Below are positions 49,349 to 58,000 of a DNA stretch of 64,000 nt, piece by piece. The stretch comes from SIAQ01 sp964484265 (GTDB lineage Bacteria > Planctomycetota > Planctomycetia > Gemmatales > Gemmataceae). A model generated the notes under the pieces. The model saw only the letters and a program-made list of their open reading frames with translations, was not told the origin of the DNA and made no database searches. The DNA lies in contig CAZAFH010000004.1 in NCBI GenBank assembly GCA_964484265.1, positions 1 to 64,000 of the forward strand, read 5' to 3'. The stretch's first letter is position 1. Each line of letters starts with the position of its first letter. The position numbers were made by a program, and so were the translations under genes.

Positions 49349-51010
49349 ATGAACAACAGCGTCAGTACCTTGGAACCGCAGGCACCAACGTCGATTGCCA
49401 ACGGGTCGTTGGGGAGTGTGCCGACGGTTTTGCCGCATCCACAACCCGAATCTTGGCTAGCGTGGCTAAATCGAGCCGGACCAATGGTCCTTGTGCTTGT
49501 GGTGCTGGGAGGCGTCAGTTACCTGGGCCATCGCACGGGATGGTCCGTCCCAAAATTCGCGGAGGTGTTCGGTGGCTCGCATTCGGTGAAGGACGATTGG
49601 TGCGCGGAACATAGCGTTCCAGAGTCGATCTGCGTCGAGTGCAACAAATCGCTGATGCCGAAACTGAAAACGACGTGGTGCGAGCAACATGGCATTCATA
49701 ACTGTCCATTTGAACGACTGGAAGTCGTTCAAACGCAAGATGCTCCCGTCGTAAGTCAGGATGACATCAATCGCGCCAAACGAGCGCTCGCTTTAAAGGA
49801 TCGAAAAGAGAACAACCCGCGATGCAAGCTGCATGAGCGGCGCGTTCAATTTGCATCCGTGGACATTCTCGACAAGATGGGGGTCAATTACCTTGAATCC
49901 GTGGGGCGAGAACCGATCTACGAGACGGTCACAGCCAGCGGTGAGATCGCGTTCGATCAACCCCGCGTTGCCCCGGTATCGTCAGCCGTCGCCGGCCGAG
50001 TTTGGCACCTTACCGAGAAGGGCACAATCGGCGCGCAGGTCAAGCGTGGCGAAGTGCTGGCACTCCTCGATGCAGCGGAAGTCGGCAAAGCAAAGACGGA
50101 GTTCTTGCAAGCCTACGCTCAGGCGGACTTGCGCAAGCGCACGCTCGATATGCAAACTCCTTTGGTGAGCCAGGGGGTTCTTCCGCAAGCTCGGGTTCTT
50201 GAATCAGAACTTGCCCTTCGTGAGGGGCGTATTCGGTTGATGGGCGCCCAGCAGACGCTCACCAACATGGGCCTGCCGTTTCAGATTGATGAAAGCAAGG
50301 CAATTTCCGTTGAAGAAATTGCCAAGCAAATTCACTTTTTTGGCATTCCGGGCGAGATTGCATCTCGCCTCGATCCCAAGATTACTACGGCGAACCTCAT
50401 GCCCGTGATCGCTTCGCGCGACGGCACGGTGACTGCTGTAAAAACATCGCTCGGAGAAATGGCCGACGCCGGCAAGCCGTTGTTTGTCGTCTCGGACATG
50501 AGCCAGATGTGGCTCATCATGAACGTGCGGCAGGAAGACGTTAAGTACCTGCGCATCCGTGACGCGAAAACGCCCGGTCAGAAAGTGAAATTTCGTGCTG
50601 ACGGCAGCGACCAAGAAGTTGTCGGCGAGCTTGTCTGGAAGAGAAGTGAAGTCGATGACAAAACGCGCACGGTCCAGTTTCGCGCCGAACTTCCCAATGC
50701 GGACGGGAAACTCCTTGCAAACAGTTATGGCACGGGCCAGATCGTCTTGCGCGAAGAAAAAGACGCAATCGTCGTGCCAAATGAAGCCATTCATTGGGAG
50801 AACAACTGCCATATCGTTTTCGTGCGCGACAAGAAATTCCTAGATCCGAACGGCTTCAAGGTCTTTCATGTCCGCTCGGTTCGGCCAGGCGTGACGAACG
50901 GACGGTACACGGAAATCATTGCCGGCGTTCTTCCGGGCGAAATCATCGCAACCACCAACAGCGGCAGCTTGCGTTCGGAGCTTCTCAAAAACAATCTCGG
51001 CGCAGGCTGA
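49349..51010 (+). CDS. RND efflux adaptor with WCxEH Cys/His domain
   Basis: The 553-residue HlyD/CusB-type adaptor has one N-terminal transmembrane helix (MVLVLVVLGGVSYLG), then a Cys/His domain (DDWCAEHSVPESICVECNKS, then WCEQHGIHNCPFE), followed by the membrane-fusion core (AVAGRVWHLTEKGTIGAQVK; VIASRDGTVTAVKTSLGEMA). The Cys/His domain recurs in the lipoprotein encoded at 54287. ATG 49349 has AAGGAG six bases upstream. The pump gene follows 79 bases downstream. Confidence 0.85.
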   Translation: MNNSVSTLEPQAPTSIANGSLGSVPTVLPHPQPESWLAWLNRAGPMVLVLVVLGGVSYLGHRTGWSVPKFAEVFGGSHSVKDDWCAEHSVPESICVECNKSLMPKLKTTWCEQHGIHNCPFERLEVVQTQDAPVVSQDDINRAKRALALKDRKENNPRCKLHERRVQFASVDILDKMGVNYLESVGREPIYETVTASGEIAFDQPRVAPVSSAVAGRVWHLTEKGTIGAQVKRGEVLALLDAAEVGKAKTEFLQAYAQADLRKRTLDMQTPLVSQGVLPQARVLESELALREGRIRLMGAQQTLTNMGLPFQIDESKAISVEEIAKQIHFFGIPGEIASRLDPKITTANLMPVIASRDGTVTAVKTSLGEMADAGKPLFVVSDMSQMWLIMNVRQEDVKYLRIRDAKTPGQKVKFRADGSDQEVVGELVWKRSEVDDKTRTVQFRAELPNADGKLLANSYGTGQIVLREEKDAIVVPNEAIHWENNCHIVFVRDKKFLDPNGFKVFHVRSVRPGVTNGRYTEIIAGVLPGEIIATTNSGSLRSELLKNNLGAG

Positions 51011-51089
51011 GGGTGCGGTCATTAACAGCCCGGTCGGGCTGATAACTGAACGCCGAGAAATAGAACTTCGCGGATATGGAGAACGTCTC

Positions 51090-54000
51090 GTGCTCAACTG
51101 GATCATTGATTTTTCGCTGAAGAACCGCTTCCTGGTTCTCATTGTTACGGCAGCGCTGGCGGTCTCGGGCGCCATTTCCATGCGCTACCTGGATATTGAC
51201 GCCTTCCCGGACACAACGCCGGTACAGGTGCAGATCAACACCGTGGCGCCGGCGCTTGGACCGGAAGAAATCGAACAGCAGATTACCTTCCCGATTGAAC
51301 AGGTCATAAGCGGCTTGCCCAAACTGGAAATGCTCCGTTCGGTTTCGAAATTCGGCCTGTCGCAGGTTGTCGTGACTTTTCAGGATGGAACGGACATTTA
51401 CTTTGCGCGACAGCTCATCAACGAACGCCTTTCGACTGTCGAGATGCCCGGAGGAATCGAGCGGCCAAAAATGGGGCCTGTTGCGACCGGCCTCGGTGAG
51501 GTCTTCCACTACGTAGTGACTGGCCAGGGAAATGACATCACGGAGATGCGAACGATCCACGATTGGGTCGTTAAGCCTAAACTGCGTACCGTCAAAGGCA
51601 CCGCGGAAGTAAACAGCTGGGGCGGCTTCGAAAAGCAATACCAAATCCGCGTTGATCCAAACAGGCTGGACCGGCACAAGCTAACGTTCGATGAAGTCGT
51701 CGAAGCGGTTCACAAAGGCAACCGAAATGTGGGCGGCGGCAACATTCGCATTAAGAGCCAGATGCTCCTCGTGCACGGTCTCGGGCGGACCGTCAACGTG
51801 GACGAAATCAAGGGCATCGTCATCACGGCCAAGGATGGCGTGCCGATCAAGATTGGCGACATCGGTGATGTCGAGGTCGGCCACGAAATTCGCCGCGGCG
51901 CGGTAACCGCAAATGGAAAAGGCGAAGTAGTCCTGGGACTGGGTTTCATGCTCATGGGTGAGAACAGCCATCAGGTCACCTGGTCCATGAAGAAAAAGCT
52001 GGAAGAGATCAAAACCAGCCTGCCGGCCCATGTGAAAGTGGAGCCCGTCTATGATCGCACGGAACTTGTCGATTTCGTCATCGACACGGTGCGCAAGAAT
52101 CTCTTCGAAGCCGGCATGCTTGTGGTCGCCGTCTTGTTCCTGTTTCTAGGCAACTTGCGCGCGGCCGCCATCGTGGCGATGGCGATTCCGCTCTCGATGC
52201 TCTTTGCGTTCAGCGGCATGCTTCGCTTCGGTGTAGCGGCAAGCCTGTTAAGCCTCGGAGCGATCGACTTCGGCATGGTCGTTGATAGCTCGGTCGTAAT
52301 GGTTGAGAATTGTGTCCGGCACATCGCGCACGGCGATCTGAAAAAGAAGAGCTTTCTCGAAATGATTCGCGACGCTGCCATTGAGGTGCGCAAGCCAACG
52401 CTCTTCGGTGAGCTTATCATCATGATCGTCTATCTGCCGATCCTCACGCTGGAAGGAATCGAGGGCAAGTTGTTCCGCCCGATGGCGCTGACGGTGATTT
52501 GCGCCTTGGCCGGCTCAATGATTTTTTCTATGACGCTGATGCCCGTTCTGGCGAGCCTTTTCCTGCCATCGAAAATCGAAGAGCGAGAGCCTTTGTTTAT
52601 GCGAATCGCCCACGCAATTCACAACCCGATCCTAGATTTCTCGATGAAGCACAAAACGGCGGTAATTGCCATCGCCGTTGCCATTCTGGTCGCCGCATTC
52701 GGCTTTGTCGCACCGAACTTGGGATCGGAGTTCGTTCCGACACTCTCAGAAGGGGCGGTGACGATCAACATCGTGCGCCTTGCCGACACGCCGATCGAGC
52801 GCTCTATTGAAGAGAACACGCATCTTGAAAAGATGATCCTGAAGGCGTTCCCGAACGAGATCAATCACATCTGGAGCCGGATTGGGACAGCGGAGATCGC
52901 GACGGATCCGATGGGCGTCGAGCTGACCGATGTATTTATCAGCCTCAAACCGCGCAATCAGTGGACGAAGGCGAGAACTCAAGCAGAGTTGACCGACTTG
53001 ATACAGAAGGAAATCCGCCCGTTCCTGGGACCCCGGTTCTCGTTTTCTCAGCCGATCAAGCTGCGCATGGACGAAATGATCACGGGCGTGCGCGCGGACC
53101 TTGCCGTGAAATTGTTCGGTGATGACATCAAGACGCTGCAAGCGAAGGCCGGCGAAATCGAAAAGGTCTTGAAGTCAATCGATGGCAATGCGGATGTCAG
53201 CGTCGAACCGCTCACTGGCCTTCCACTGCTTCAGGTCAAGATCAAGCAAGACGAAATCGCTCGCCATGGCGTGCCGGCGAAGTCGGTGCTCGATCTGGTC
53301 GAATCCTTGGGCAGCATGCGGCTAAGCGAAGTCGTCGAGGGGCAGTTCCGTTTTCCGCTGGTGATTCGATTGCCCGAAAAATACCGGGGCACGATCCAGA
53401 CGAACGACGATGCGAAAAAGCTGATCGAGGAGATCCCCGTCATCACAGCCAAGGGCGAACGATTGCCGCTATCTCGCCTAGCGTCCGTCGAAATATTGAA
53501 GGACACGCCTTCAACCATTACGCGGGAATGGGGCCAGCGACGCATCAGCGTAAGCTGCAATGTGCGGGGAGGGCGCGACCTCGGCAGCTTTGTCCAGGAA
53601 GCTCAGAAGAAACTGCACGAGACCGTCACGATGCCGTCCCCGCGCTACCATATGGAACTGGGCGGCCAATACGAACACCTTATCAGCGCCCGCAATCGCC
53701 TGTTCATCGTTGTTCCCATCGCGGGCCTGTTGATATGCGGTTTGCTCTACATGACCTACGGCAACTTTATCGACATGGCCCGGGTCTTCACCGGCGTTCC
53801 CTTCGGCGCGGTCGGCGGGATTTTCGCGCTCTGGATTCGCGATATGCCATTTTCGATTTCGGCGGCGATTGGATTCATCGCCATGTCGGGCGTCGCCGTC
53901 CTCGATGACATGATTCTCGTCTCCTATATCCGCCAACTCCGGCGCAAGGGATTGCCCCTCGATGAAGCCGTGCGCGAGGCGGCGGTAACCCGTTTGCGGC

Positions 54001-54263
54001 CAGTGCTAATGACAACGCTCGTAGCCAGCCTTGGATTCGTGCCGATGGCGTTTAGCGATGGCATGGGCGCCGAGGTGCAACGCCCGTTGGCGACGGTTGT
54101 CATCGGCGGCGTCATCAGCGCCATGGTGATGTCGCTGTTCGTCGTTCGAGTCTTGTATCTGGTTTTCCAGTCGCCCATGGATCGAGAGGAAAAGAGTGAG
54201 GCTGCCGCTGTGTCGGATGCGCAGACGGCGTTTGAACCGGTTTCTGTTCCATCACACGATTAG
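51090..54263 (+). CDS. CzcA-type RND metal efflux pump
   Basis: This 1057-residue RND pump has the family's usual length. TM4 carries AIDFGMVVDSSVVMVENCVR, with two Asp and a Glu as in CzcA-type (HME1/HME3-like) pumps, so the substrate is more likely a divalent ion (Zn, Co, Cd, Ni) than Cu(I). I chose GTG 51090 with GGAG eight bases upstream; the longer ATG frame overlaps the adaptor gene. Periplasmic and membrane repeats look complete. It forms a tripartite system with the upstream adaptor and the TolC-type protein at 55173. Confidence 0.88.
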   Translation: MLNWIIDFSLKNRFLVLIVTAALAVSGAISMRYLDIDAFPDTTPVQVQINTVAPALGPEEIEQQITFPIEQVISGLPKLEMLRSVSKFGLSQVVVTFQDGTDIYFARQLINERLSTVEMPGGIERPKMGPVATGLGEVFHYVVTGQGNDITEMRTIHDWVVKPKLRTVKGTAEVNSWGGFEKQYQIRVDPNRLDRHKLTFDEVVEAVHKGNRNVGGGNIRIKSQMLLVHGLGRTVNVDEIKGIVITAKDGVPIKIGDIGDVEVGHEIRRGAVTANGKGEVVLGLGFMLMGENSHQVTWSMKKKLEEIKTSLPAHVKVEPVYDRTELVDFVIDTVRKNLFEAGMLVVAVLFLFLGNLRAAAIVAMAIPLSMLFAFSGMLRFGVAASLLSLGAIDFGMVVDSSVVMVENCVRHIAHGDLKKKSFLEMIRDAAIEVRKPTLFGELIIMIVYLPILTLEGIEGKLFRPMALTVICALAGSMIFSMTLMPVLASLFLPSKIEEREPLFMRIAHAIHNPILDFSMKHKTAVIAIAVAILVAAFGFVAPNLGSEFVPTLSEGAVTINIVRLADTPIERSIEENTHLEKMILKAFPNEINHIWSRIGTAEIATDPMGVELTDVFISLKPRNQWTKARTQAELTDLIQKEIRPFLGPRFSFSQPIKLRMDEMITGVRADLAVKLFGDDIKTLQAKAGEIEKVLKSIDGNADVSVEPLTGLPLLQVKIKQDEIARHGVPAKSVLDLVESLGSMRLSEVVEGQFRFPLVIRLPEKYRGTIQTNDDAKKLIEEIPVITAKGERLPLSRLASVEILKDTPSTITREWGQRRISVSCNVRGGRDLGSFVQEAQKKLHETVTMPSPRYHMELGGQYEHLISARNRLFIVVPIAGLLICGLLYMTYGNFIDMARVFTGVPFGAVGGIFALWIRDMPFSISAAIGFIAMSGVAVLDDMILVSYIRQLRRKGLPLDEAVREAAVTRLRPVLMTTLVASLGFVPMAFSDGMGAEVQRPLATVVIGGVISAMVMSLFVVRVLYLVFQSPMDREEKSEAAAVSDAQTAFEPVSVPSHD

Positions 54264-54286
54264 GCAACATGCCTAGGAGGAATGAC

Positions 54287-54679
54287 ATGTTTTCGCGACT
54301 GTTCGGTGGCTTGATGATCTTCGGTGTCCTGACGATTGCCTTCGGCAGCGTCGGCTGCAACAACCAGCCCGCAAAGACGGACGACAAGAAGCAGGCCAAG
54401 AACTCGGATGACAAGAAGAAAGAGATCACCAAGGGAGACACCAAACACGATGGTTGGTGGTGTCAGGAACACGGCATCCCCGAGCACATTTGCAGCTTGT
54501 GCAGTACCGAGTTTGCGGAGAAGGCGAAAAAAGAAGGCGATTGGTGCAAGCTCCACGACCGCGCCCAATCACAGTGCTTCAAGTGCGATCCGTCGAAATA
54601 CAAGAAATTCGAGGACATGCACGTTGCGAAGTACAACAAGAAGCCGGAACGGCCACCGGAATCAGAGTTTCAGAAATAG
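54287..54679 (+). CDS. Lipoprotein with WCxEH Cys/His metal-binding domain
   Basis: The 130-residue lipoprotein (FGSVGC lipobox) has a Lys/Asp-rich linker and then the Cys/His domain WWCQEHGIPEHICSLCSTEF and WCKLHDRAQSQCFKCDPSKY. The same domain is found inside the adaptor at 49349, so this looks like a free metal-donor version. ATG 54287 has AGGAGG six bases upstream. It is 23 bases downstream of the pump gene, in the same operon. Confidence 0.78.
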   Translation: MFSRLFGGLMIFGVLTIAFGSVGCNNQPAKTDDKKQAKNSDDKKKEITKGDTKHDGWWCQEHGIPEHICSLCSTEFAEKAKKEGDWCKLHDRAQSQCFKCDPSKYKKFEDMHVAKYNKKPERPPESEFQK

Positions 54680-54736
54680 GCAGACGAAGTCCAAGTTGCG
54701 TTGATGTCCCATAACTTTTTTGCATGGAGGTGAAAG

Positions 54737-55078
54737 ATGCTGAAAGTTCTCAGCGGTTTGGTTTTCTGTGCGGCCCTGACGCTTGTGGCAAGCGAGTTGT
54801 ATGGCCAGAATCCGAGCAATCCGCCCGCCTACACAGTCATCACGCTTGAGAAGATGCATTGTGACGGCTGTGCCAAGCGCATTGCAGGCAAGCTCTATGA
54901 GGTTGCTGGGGTCGACAAGATCCAGGTGGACGTCGAGAAAAAACTCATGTGGGTCCATCCCAAGGCCGGCGCGCAACCGTCGCCGCGCGGTTTGTGGGAA
55001 GCCGTTGAAAAGGGTGCCGACCGCCCGCTTCGCTTGCAGGGACCCTATGGCGTCTTCACCTCGAAGCCGCAGCAATAA
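54737..55078 (+). CDS. Secreted HMA-domain protein
   Basis: A signal peptide (VFCAALTLVASELYG) is followed by one HMA module with EKMHCDGCAKRIAGKLYEV, containing the CxxC metal site. The product has 113 residues. ATG 54737 has GGAGG upstream. The gene lies between the lipoprotein and TolC-type genes of the same operon and is a probable periplasmic metal chaperone for this pump. Confidence 0.8.
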   Translation: MLKVLSGLVFCAALTLVASELYGQNPSNPPAYTVITLEKMHCDGCAKRIAGKLYEVAGVDKIQVDVEKKLMWVHPKAGAQPSPRGLWEAVEKGADRPLRLQGPYGVFTSKPQQ

Positions 55079-55172
55079 CCCAATGTTCGAATGGATTGCC
55101 CGGGAACAAGGATGTTCCCTGGCTTCCATTCATTGTTTGTCCCAACCGTTTCTCAAGGAAGGCGAGGCAATC

Positions 55173-56564
55173 ATGAATACTCGTTTGTTGGTCGCGTTTG
55201 GGCTTGCGATTGCGCTGGTGGGCTTGTGCACCTCGTTGGCGATCGCACAACAGTATCCCGTCGTTCGTGCCCAGTTCGGATCGCTCGGCGGCCCCACTGA
55301 ACCCTTGCGGCTGCCAGCCGGTACTCCCCAACCGAAGCCATTTCCCGATGGTCTCGCGCAAAGGACCAACTATACATTGCAAGACTTGATCGAATTGAGC
55401 CTAGCAAAAAATCCAGGACTGCAGCAGGCAGGACTGAACATTCAAGCCGCACAGGGCAAGCAAGTTCAGGCAGGACTGTATCCCAATCCGACTCTTAGCG
55501 TTACAGGTGATGAACTCGGCGACCGCACCGGGCCGAGCGGCATCTGGACTGCCCAAGTTGGACAAGAAATTGTCCTCGGAGGAAAGCTCAAGCTCAGTCG
55601 AGCGGTGGCGCAACGAGAGGTAGATCAAGCGACGTTGGGCTTGCGAAGCCAGCGCTACTTCCTGTTCACCACGATTCGTCAAGGCTACTTTGAAGTGCTT
55701 GCCTTTCAGCGTCGAACGGAGATCCTTGACGAGTTGGTCAAACTCGCTCAGAAGGGACTTGAAAACGCCGAGAAGCTGCAGAAAGGCGCACAAATCGCAG
55801 AATTAGATGTTCTGCCATTTCGAGTCGAGTCGGACCGACTGACTGCTGATTTTGAAGCGGCGCAGCGGGAACTGATCGCGGCAAGGCGCCGCCTGGCGGC
55901 AGCGATTGGTCAGCCGGACCTGCCGATAAGCACCGTGGTTGGATCTTTAGAGCAACCCTTCCCGAGCTACAAGTACGAGGAGATTCATTATCTCGTAATG
56001 GATGTTCATCCCGATGTGCAATCCGCCGTCGTGGGTATCGACCGGGCAGAACTCGCGTTGCGACGCGCCCAGGTGGAGAAAATCCCAAATGTTACTGTCG
56101 GCTCGGGCTACACGCGACAGGGACAGAATCGCTCTAGCGACTGGTTGGTCGGTGTCTCGGTTCCTTTTCCGGTCTTTAATCGAAATCAAGGCAACGTGAT
56201 GACCGCCAGCGCTGAAGTCGGTCGGGCCCGCTATGAAGTGTCTCGCGTTCAGAACGAGTTGGCGGGTCGATTGGCTGGAGCGCACGGCCAATTCACAGCG
56301 GCAAAGCAACGGGCGGATCGCTATCGAACGTCGATCCTCCCGAATGCAACGAAGTCGTATGAGCTTTCCATCACTGCCTTCAAGGGCGGCCAATTCGAAT
56401 ACTTGCGAGTGATCCAGGCTCAGCGCACGGTGGCGGAAGCAAGGCTCGAATACATCCGTGCCCTTGGGGATGCGTGGCGGGCAGCAAGCGAAATAGCGGG
56501 GCTCACCCTGGAAGACGACTTCCCGTTGATTCAAGTGCGGCCTCTCCCGCCCGGCAAGAAGTGA
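55173..56564 (+). CDS. TolC-type outer-membrane efflux protein
   Basis: This 463-residue TolC-type protein has a signal peptide (AFGLAIALVGLCTSLAIA) and the two expected repeats (LQDLIELSLAKNPGLQQAGL; LYPNPTLSVTGDELG; VFNRNQGNVMTASAEVGRA). ATG 55173 has GAGG upstream; the longer frame to 54783 is a shadow of the HMA gene. It provides the outer-membrane duct shared by the pumps on either side (51090 and 58001). Confidence 0.85.
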   Translation: MNTRLLVAFGLAIALVGLCTSLAIAQQYPVVRAQFGSLGGPTEPLRLPAGTPQPKPFPDGLAQRTNYTLQDLIELSLAKNPGLQQAGLNIQAAQGKQVQAGLYPNPTLSVTGDELGDRTGPSGIWTAQVGQEIVLGGKLKLSRAVAQREVDQATLGLRSQRYFLFTTIRQGYFEVLAFQRRTEILDELVKLAQKGLENAEKLQKGAQIAELDVLPFRVESDRLTADFEAAQRELIAARRRLAAAIGQPDLPISTVVGSLEQPFPSYKYEEIHYLVMDVHPDVQSAVVGIDRAELALRRAQVEKIPNVTVGSGYTRQGQNRSSDWLVGVSVPFPVFNRNQGNVMTASAEVGRARYEVSRVQNELAGRLAGAHGQFTAAKQRADRYRTSILPNATKSYELSITAFKGGQFEYLRVIQAQRTVAEARLEYIRALGDAWRAASEIAGLTLEDDFPLIQVRPLPPGKK

Positions 56565-56617
56565 CACGGTAATCCGCATAGCGTCAGTGCAGTCAAGGTT
56601 CCCGAAGGAGATTGGCG

Positions 56618-57991
56618 ATGAAGCAAATGTCGTTCATTTTGCTTACGGGCGTGTTTACGTTTGTCCTTGGGGCCGGGGTAATGCTCTGGACGAAAGATGG
56701 CTGGCTGCCACTTGTGCAATCGCCCGTCGAGAAAAAAAAAGAGGACGACCATGCCGGCCACACGCACAGTTCCAAGGATCGGATTAAGCTCAGCGCCCAG
56801 GCAAGAGCGAATCTGCGCCTTGTAACTGACGAGCTTGAATTGAAGACTTTTCGCCGAACAATCCAGGTTCCGGGCGTCGTCGTCGAACGCCGGGGAAAAG
56901 GGGATCAAAGCATTACCGCTCCCGTCACGGGGGTGGTCAAAGCGATTCATGCGCTTCCCGGCGATGTCGTTCATCTCGGCGATTCGCTGGTGACTCTGCG
57001 CATCAATAGTGAGCCGCTTCAGTCAAGTCAGACAGAACTCTACAAGACAGCCCAAGAGATAAAGATCACTGCCGACCAAAAGGAGCGTCTCGACAAGCTC
57101 TTCAAGCAAGGGACCGTGCCCGAATCGAGGATCTTGGATCTTCAATATCAACTCGACCGACTTGGAGCTTCACGCAAAGCATATCGTGCCGACCTCGCGG
57201 TAAAGGGGCTTCTGCCTGACTTAATCGATCAGGTTGAAAAGGGCGATTTCCTAAAGGAAGTGGTGGTGCGGGTTCCGGCGATCATTGAAGGATTCAAGCC
57301 TACGGCTGCGGGACAAAACGGCGAGAGCAAATCACCATCGCCTCTGTTGGAAGTCGAGGAGTTGAAAGTGTTTCCCGGCGAGCAGGTTCAAGCCGGCCAG
57401 CTTTTGGGCTACCTTTCGAATCATCAGAATCTATACATCGAAGGCCGCGGCTTCCGTGAGGACACTCCGCTTTTGGAAAAGACGGCCGCCAAGGGTTGGT
57501 CGCTTCAGGCCACCTTCCATGAAGAGAAAGCCGCCAGCTGGCCTGCGCTCGAAAAGCCGCTGACGATCTTGTATCTGGCGAACAACATCGATCCAATGAG
57601 TCAGACCTTTCCTTTCTACGTCCCGCTTCCCAATCAGTATCGCGACTACGAACAGGCCGGGAAGAAATATCGCATCTGGCGATATCGGCCTGGCCAACGA
57701 GTGCAACTGGGTGTTCCCGTACAAGAATTCGAGGACGTATTCGTTTTGCCGCTTGCAGCCGTTGTTCGAGAAGGGGCGGAGGTCTTCGTGTTCCAGCAAA
57801 ATGGCGATGTGTTCGTGCGCAAGCCCGTGAATGTCGTTTATGAAGATTCGATACAGGTTGTCTTGGCCAATGACAACAGCGTGCTGCCGGGTACGTATGT
57901 AGCATTCAATGCGGCGGATGCTCTCAACCGTGCGCTGAAAGCGCAGTCTGAAGAAGGTGGCAAGACCGGTCACGAAGGACACAATCACTAG
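56618..57991 (+). CDS. RND efflux adaptor, His-rich ends
   Basis: This 457-residue CusB/HlyD-type adaptor has an N-terminal anchor helix (LLTGVFTFVLGAGVMLW) and His-rich segments at both ends (DDHAGHTHSS near residue 45; GKTGHEGHNH at the C-terminus). The core shows ITAPVTGVVKAIHALPGDVV and a barrel region GVVVERRGKGDQ. ATG 56618 has AAGGAG seven bases upstream. It overlaps nothing and is 9 bases from the pump gene. Confidence 0.85.
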   Translation: MKQMSFILLTGVFTFVLGAGVMLWTKDGWLPLVQSPVEKKKEDDHAGHTHSSKDRIKLSAQARANLRLVTDELELKTFRRTIQVPGVVVERRGKGDQSITAPVTGVVKAIHALPGDVVHLGDSLVTLRINSEPLQSSQTELYKTAQEIKITADQKERLDKLFKQGTVPESRILDLQYQLDRLGASRKAYRADLAVKGLLPDLIDQVEKGDFLKEVVVRVPAIIEGFKPTAAGQNGESKSPSPLLEVEELKVFPGEQVQAGQLLGYLSNHQNLYIEGRGFREDTPLLEKTAAKGWSLQATFHEEKAASWPALEKPLTILYLANNIDPMSQTFPFYVPLPNQYRDYEQAGKKYRIWRYRPGQRVQLGVPVQEFEDVFVLPLAAVVREGAEVFVFQQNGDVFVRKPVNVVYEDSIQVVLANDNSVLPGTYVAFNAADALNRALKAQSEEGGKTGHEGHNH

Positions 57992-58000
57992 GAGCCGGCC

